A stretch of 64,000 nucleotides of DNA from an uncultured Flavobacteriaceae bacterium (GTDB lineage: Bacteria; Bacteroidota; Bacteroidia; Flavobacteriales; Flavobacteriaceae): NCBI GenBank assembly GCA_947494695.1, contig CANLWB010000005.1:186001-250000 (forward strand), written 5' to 3'. Shown in pieces: positions 61,125-64,000 of the stretch. The notes under the pieces are model-generated. The model saw nothing but the letters and a program-made list of their open reading frames with translations. It was not told the origin of the DNA and did no database searches. The first letter of the stretch is position 1. Each line of letters opens with the position of its first letter. The translations under genes and the position numbers were made by a program.

Positions 61125-62009
61125 ATGGAAAACAATAAGAATAATAAGATACTAAAGATTGCCTTGGGGGCAGCGTTAGTTTTGTTTTTAGCGACTGGTT
61201 TTTATACAATTAACCTGTATAGAAGCAGCAATCAGGTTCAAAAAGATTTAACCGAAGAAAAGCAATTGGTTATGAACGATTTAAACGCCATGGCAAAGCA
61301 ATATGACGAAGCCATTAGTGAAAATGACGTTGCCAATAAAAATCTATTAGATGCTAGAGGACGTATTCAGGGCCTAATAGATTCTTTAAAAATATCTGAA
61401 ACGAACGTGAGAAGTTTATGGAGATATAAAAAGAAATACCAGTCTTTACAAAAAGAAATGGACGTCTTATTAGCTCAAAATGATTCTTTAAGAGTAGAAA
61501 ATTCATATTTAGCAACATCTTTAGATAGTACACGGGTACGTTTAGAAGAGCGTACGATGTTTACAGACTCTTTATTAGTACAAAACAACGCTTTGGCAGA
61601 AGTTGTAGAAAATGCCTCTGTATTATCTACTGTAGGTTTAAAAGGTTTTGGTGTTATAGAAAGAACATCAGGTAAATTAATACCAACAGAAAGAGCAACT
61701 CGTACAGATAAAATTAGAGTATGCTTCACGGTTGCCAAAAATAACTTAGTTCAATCTGGAGATCAGGAATTATACGTACAGGTTATTGATCCTAAGAACA
61801 ACACTTTAGGATTAAACCAACAAGTTCAGTTTAATGATAAGACATTGAGCTACAGTATTATTAGTAAATTCAATTATGAGAACTCTAACCTTAATATTTG
61901 CGAATTTGTAGCATCTAAAGGTAAAAATAGTTTTGAAAAAGGACGTTACATTGTGAATGTCTTCAATGAAAGAAACTTAGTGTCGAGTTCTGAATTTACT
62001 TTGAAGTAA
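61125..62009 (+). CDS. Membrane-anchored coiled-coil protein, unknown
   Basis: The 294-residue protein has one membrane helix (about residues 10-28, LKIALGAALVLFLATGFYTI). A long coiled coil follows (about 35-165, with DSLRVENSYLATSLDSTRVRLEERT). The C-terminal 120 residues form a beta-rich domain (IRVCFTVAKNNLVQSGDQELYVQVIDP, GRYIVNVFNERNLV) that probably lies in the periplasm. It recurs in flavobacteria as a hypothetical protein. It is divergent from hutG by 124 bp and is followed by a terminator, so it is probably monocistronic. Confidence 0.85.
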   Translation: MENNKNNKILKIALGAALVLFLATGFYTINLYRSSNQVQKDLTEEKQLVMNDLNAMAKQYDEAISENDVANKNLLDARGRIQGLIDSLKISETNVRSLWRYKKKYQSLQKEMDVLLAQNDSLRVENSYLATSLDSTRVRLEERTMFTDSLLVQNNALAEVVENASVLSTVGLKGFGVIERTSGKLIPTERATRTDKIRVCFTVAKNNLVQSGDQELYVQVIDPKNNTLGLNQQVQFNDKTLSYSIISKFNYENSNLNICEFVASKGKNSFEKGRYIVNVFNERNLVSSSEFTLK

Positions 62010-62035
62010 ATTTCAAAAAACCAAACAAATAAGAG

Positions 62036-62064
62036 AGTCTCAAGTTTTACTTGAGGCTTTTTTT
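62036..62064 (+). terminator. Rho-independent terminator
   Basis: A stem with core CTCAAGT / ACTTGAG, extended by further pairs to about 10 bp, has a 3-nt loop and is followed by a T run. It lies 27 bp after the stop at 62009. Confidence 0.85.
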
Positions 62065-62460
62065 ATGATCAAGAGGAAGTAAAATACTATAATTTTATGG
62101 TGGTGACTCTTATTTCTATAAACATATTAATATCAAATACATCAATGCTCTGTTGGTTTTAAGAAATTTCATGAGTCATTTTACAGAGCAGGCTCTCGGT
62201 CTATACATTGAGACTATAGACTTTAAATCTATATTGGTTTGTTTCCAAAATTTCATAACATAAAACCGATTAGTTATAAGTAAATAGTGCAGCTAAACAA
62301 TTTTATTTGCAAATTGTAGATTAATTCACAGATAATCCTTAGAAGGTACTATATTAGAATTCAGAGATTTACTACTAGATATAAAGACACATATTATTAA
62401 CACCTAATTTGATGACTAAGTTTTTTTAAGTGCATTAGAGCAGGTTAAAGGCCATTACCA
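62065..62460. other. Intergenic, no supported gene
   Basis: About 400 AT-rich bases before the Crp/Fnr gene have only short frames. I see no clear promoter match, repeat or structured RNA. Confidence 0.5.
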
Positions 62461-63036
62461 ATGAACCCCAATGTGGTATTCATAAATTCATTCTTAGACG
62501 TCTCAGAAGAAACTTTTGAGAAACTGGCTAGTATTGCCACGTTTAGAAAAATAGAAAAGGGTGTTCAGGTGGATAAATCGGGAGAAATTCCGAGTAAAAT
62601 TTACATGCTTATTTCTGGAATTATGAGAGCATATCTTAGTTCTGAGGAAGGCAAAGAGTATAATAAAAGCTTTTTTTTACCATTTAGTTTTGTAGGTGCA
62701 CTTACTGGATTAATAAAAGGAAAACCATCCAAACTTACCTATGAAGCCATTACAGCATGTAAGGTATACGAAGTGAATTATGATGACATTATGCAACTTT
62801 GCAGAGAAGATGTTCATGTTAGTAATTTATATAATAAGGTGTTGGAACGGGTTTTTATTAAATATGAAGAACGTCAACTTGATCTAATCTCTATGGATGC
62901 TAAAGAACGATATATTAAATTACGAAGAAAAATACCGGGAATTGATGACCTAATTCCTCAGTATCATATAGCCTCTTATTTGAGTATTACACCAGTGCAG
63001 CTAAGTAGGATACGAAAAAAAATTGATCAAAATTAA
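62461..63036 (+). CDS. Crp/Fnr-family transcriptional regulator
   Basis: The 191-residue protein has a cyclic-nucleotide-binding-type beta-roll (about residues 15-120; KIEKGVQVDKSGEIPSKIYMLISGIMRAYL, GKEYNKSFFLPFSFVGA). A C-terminal helix-turn-helix is short (PQYHIASYLSITPVQLSRIRKKI). The beta-roll lacks the arginine-containing phosphate-binding signature of true cAMP receptors, as usual in Bacteroidetes members. There is no N-terminal cysteine cluster, so it is not an Fnr-type iron-sulfur sensor. Targets are unknown. Confidence 0.9.
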   Translation: MNPNVVFINSFLDVSEETFEKLASIATFRKIEKGVQVDKSGEIPSKIYMLISGIMRAYLSSEEGKEYNKSFFLPFSFVGALTGLIKGKPSKLTYEAITACKVYEVNYDDIMQLCREDVHVSNLYNKVLERVFIKYEERQLDLISMDAKERYIKLRRKIPGIDDLIPQYHIASYLSITPVQLSRIRKKIDQN

Positions 63037-63135
63037 CATTTGTTAACCCTAGATACTAGGTTAAATCATATATTTGAGAATATTTCCTTTTATTGTAAAT
63101 TATTAGGAATTATAGCTAACTAACCAACCAAAGAG

Positions 63136-63167
63136 AAAAACAGGTAATATACTTACCTGTTTTTTTT
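63136..63167. terminator. Bidirectional rho-independent terminator between convergent genes
   Basis: A perfect stem AAAAACAGGTAA / TTACCTGTTTTT with a 5-nt loop lies between the Crp/Fnr gene (plus) and fumC (minus), with A and T runs on the two sides. Confidence 0.88.
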
Positions 63168-63213
63168 ATGTTTAGTTTTCGAAAAAACATATAATCAAGT
63201 TAACACTAGTAGG

Positions 63214-64000
63214 TTATTTTAAACTCCCTACCATGTTTTCGGGTTTAACCCAGGCATCGTAGTCTTCGGCTGTTACATACCCTAAATTAATAGCTTCTTC
63301 TTTTAGCGTTGTTCCATTTTTATGGGCCGTATTTGCTATTTCGGCAGCCTTATAGTACCCAATTTTAGTATTTAGGGCTGTTACCAGCATTAAGGAGTTA
63401 TTTAATAGTTTCGTAATAACTTCATTATTAGGCTCAATACCTATAGCGCAATTAACATTAAAACTTACGCAGGCGTCTCCAATTAGTTGAGCCGATTGTA
63501 AAACGTTTGCCGCCATAACGGGTTTAAACACATTTAATTCATAATGTCCTTGTAAACCACCAACTGAAACCGCAACATCATTACCCATAACTTGTGCACA
63601 AACCATGGTTAGTGCCTCACATTGGGTTGGGTTCACTTTTCCAGGCATAATAGAACTTCCAGGTTCGTTAGCCGGAATTATAATTTCTCCAATACCTGAA
63701 CGTGGTCCAGAGGCCATCATTCTAATATCATTTGCGATCTTATTCAAGGAAACAGCTAATTGTTTTAATGCGCCATGTGTTTCTACCAAGGCATCATGCG
63801 CAGCCAGTGCTTCAAATTTATTGGGAGCAGTTACAAAAGGTAAATTCGTAAACTCGGCGATATAACCTGCAACACGTTCACTGTAGCCTTCCGGAGTATT
63901 TAATCCGGTTCCAACGGCTGTACCACCTAACGCTAGTTCACTCAAATGTGGTAATGTATTTTCAAGAGCATTTATACCATGGTTTAATTGCGCAACATAC
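63214..64000 (-). CDS. fumC: Class II fumarate hydratase, C-terminal part (gene runs off the window)
   Basis: The frame is open from the stop at 63214 to the window edge, about 262 codons of an enzyme of about 465. It shows the superfamily signature [17 protein letters not shown], together with [18 protein letters not shown] and the C-terminal [31 protein letters not shown] typical of FumC. The enzyme interconverts fumarate and malate in the TCA cycle and needs no iron-sulfur cluster. The start is outside the window. A shared terminator separates it from the Crp/Fnr gene. Confidence 0.93.
   Translation of the reverse strand, partial: YVAQLNHGINALENTLPHLSELALGGTAVGTGLNTPEGYSERVAGYIAEFTNLPFVTAPNKFEALAAHDALVETHGALKQLAVSLNKIANDIRMMASGPRSGIGEIIIPANEPGSSIMPGKVNPTQCEALTMVCAQVMGNDVAVSVGGLQGHYELNVFKPVMAANVLQSAQLIGDACVSFNVNCAIGIEPNNEVITKLLNNSLMLVTALNTKIGYYKAAEIANTAHKNGTTLKEEAINLGYVTAEDYDAWVKPENMVGSLK

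Overview
The window looks like a chromosomal segment of a marine member of the Flavobacteriaceae (Bacteroidota). The evidence is a low G+C, intron-free, densely coded sequence; type IX secretion system (T9SS) sorting domains of both type A and type B; a PorP/SprF partner gene; a menaquinone cluster of the usual flavobacterial content; the CAL67264-ettA pair; a secreted GH16 enzyme of the agarase/porphyranase kind; few Shine-Dalgarno sites; and a promoter that fits the Bacteroidetes TTG-N18-TAnnTTTG consensus in front of the ompA-like gene. Genus cannot be fixed from the sequence. I see no rRNA, tRNA, CRISPR array, intact IS element or prophage.

Layout. 1-14.5 kb: an operon of an M20 amidohydrolase, an FMN glutamate-synthase-like protein and a cut-off membrane protein; a UvrD/PcrA helicase; a 1481-residue T9SS type B adhesin with five nearly identical 234-bp repeats plus its PorP/SprF partner; a CBM48-like/aspartyl-protease pair; a Sua5/YrdC protein. 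14.5-19 kb: OmpA lipoprotein, GT2 glycosyltransferase, small PD-(D/E)XK protein, holA-ung. 19-29 kb: the menaquinone region menB-menA-UPF0173-menC-CPBP-menE followed by sppA. It is flanked and interrupted by two decayed genes, a papain-like C1 peptidase (19109-19964) and a secreted protein broken at its N-terminus (21788-23159). 28.8-34 kb: a secreted-protein island. It holds a vWA protein with a SusC-like N-terminus, two small proteins that are little more than a signal peptide plus a T9SS-like C-terminal domain, and a BspA-type leucine-rich-repeat protein. The first two small-protein units are a tandem duplication, and all four genes carry an upstream direct repeat of exactly 21-bp period, as LytTR-type regulators use.

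34-46.6 kb: DoxX, a MORN-tailed membrane protein with an acyl-CoA carboxylase beta subunit, a small redox regulon (flavin reductase, MarR regulator, two pirins) with a shared palindromic operator, a DUF3179 lipoprotein, a short-repeat secreted protein, and CAL67264-ettA. 46.9-56.5 kb: seven co-directional genes of mostly unknown function (coiled-coil protein, unknown helical protein, AAA+ ATPase, NUDIX hydrolase, DUF6638-like protein, two membrane proteins) separated by heptanucleotide tandem repeats. This is the best candidate in the window for an undescribed system. 56.9-64 kb: GH16 lipoprotein, lipocalin-like lipoprotein, MarR-GNAT fusion, formimidoylglutamase, a coiled-coil membrane protein, a Crp/Fnr regulator and the C-terminal part of fumarase C.
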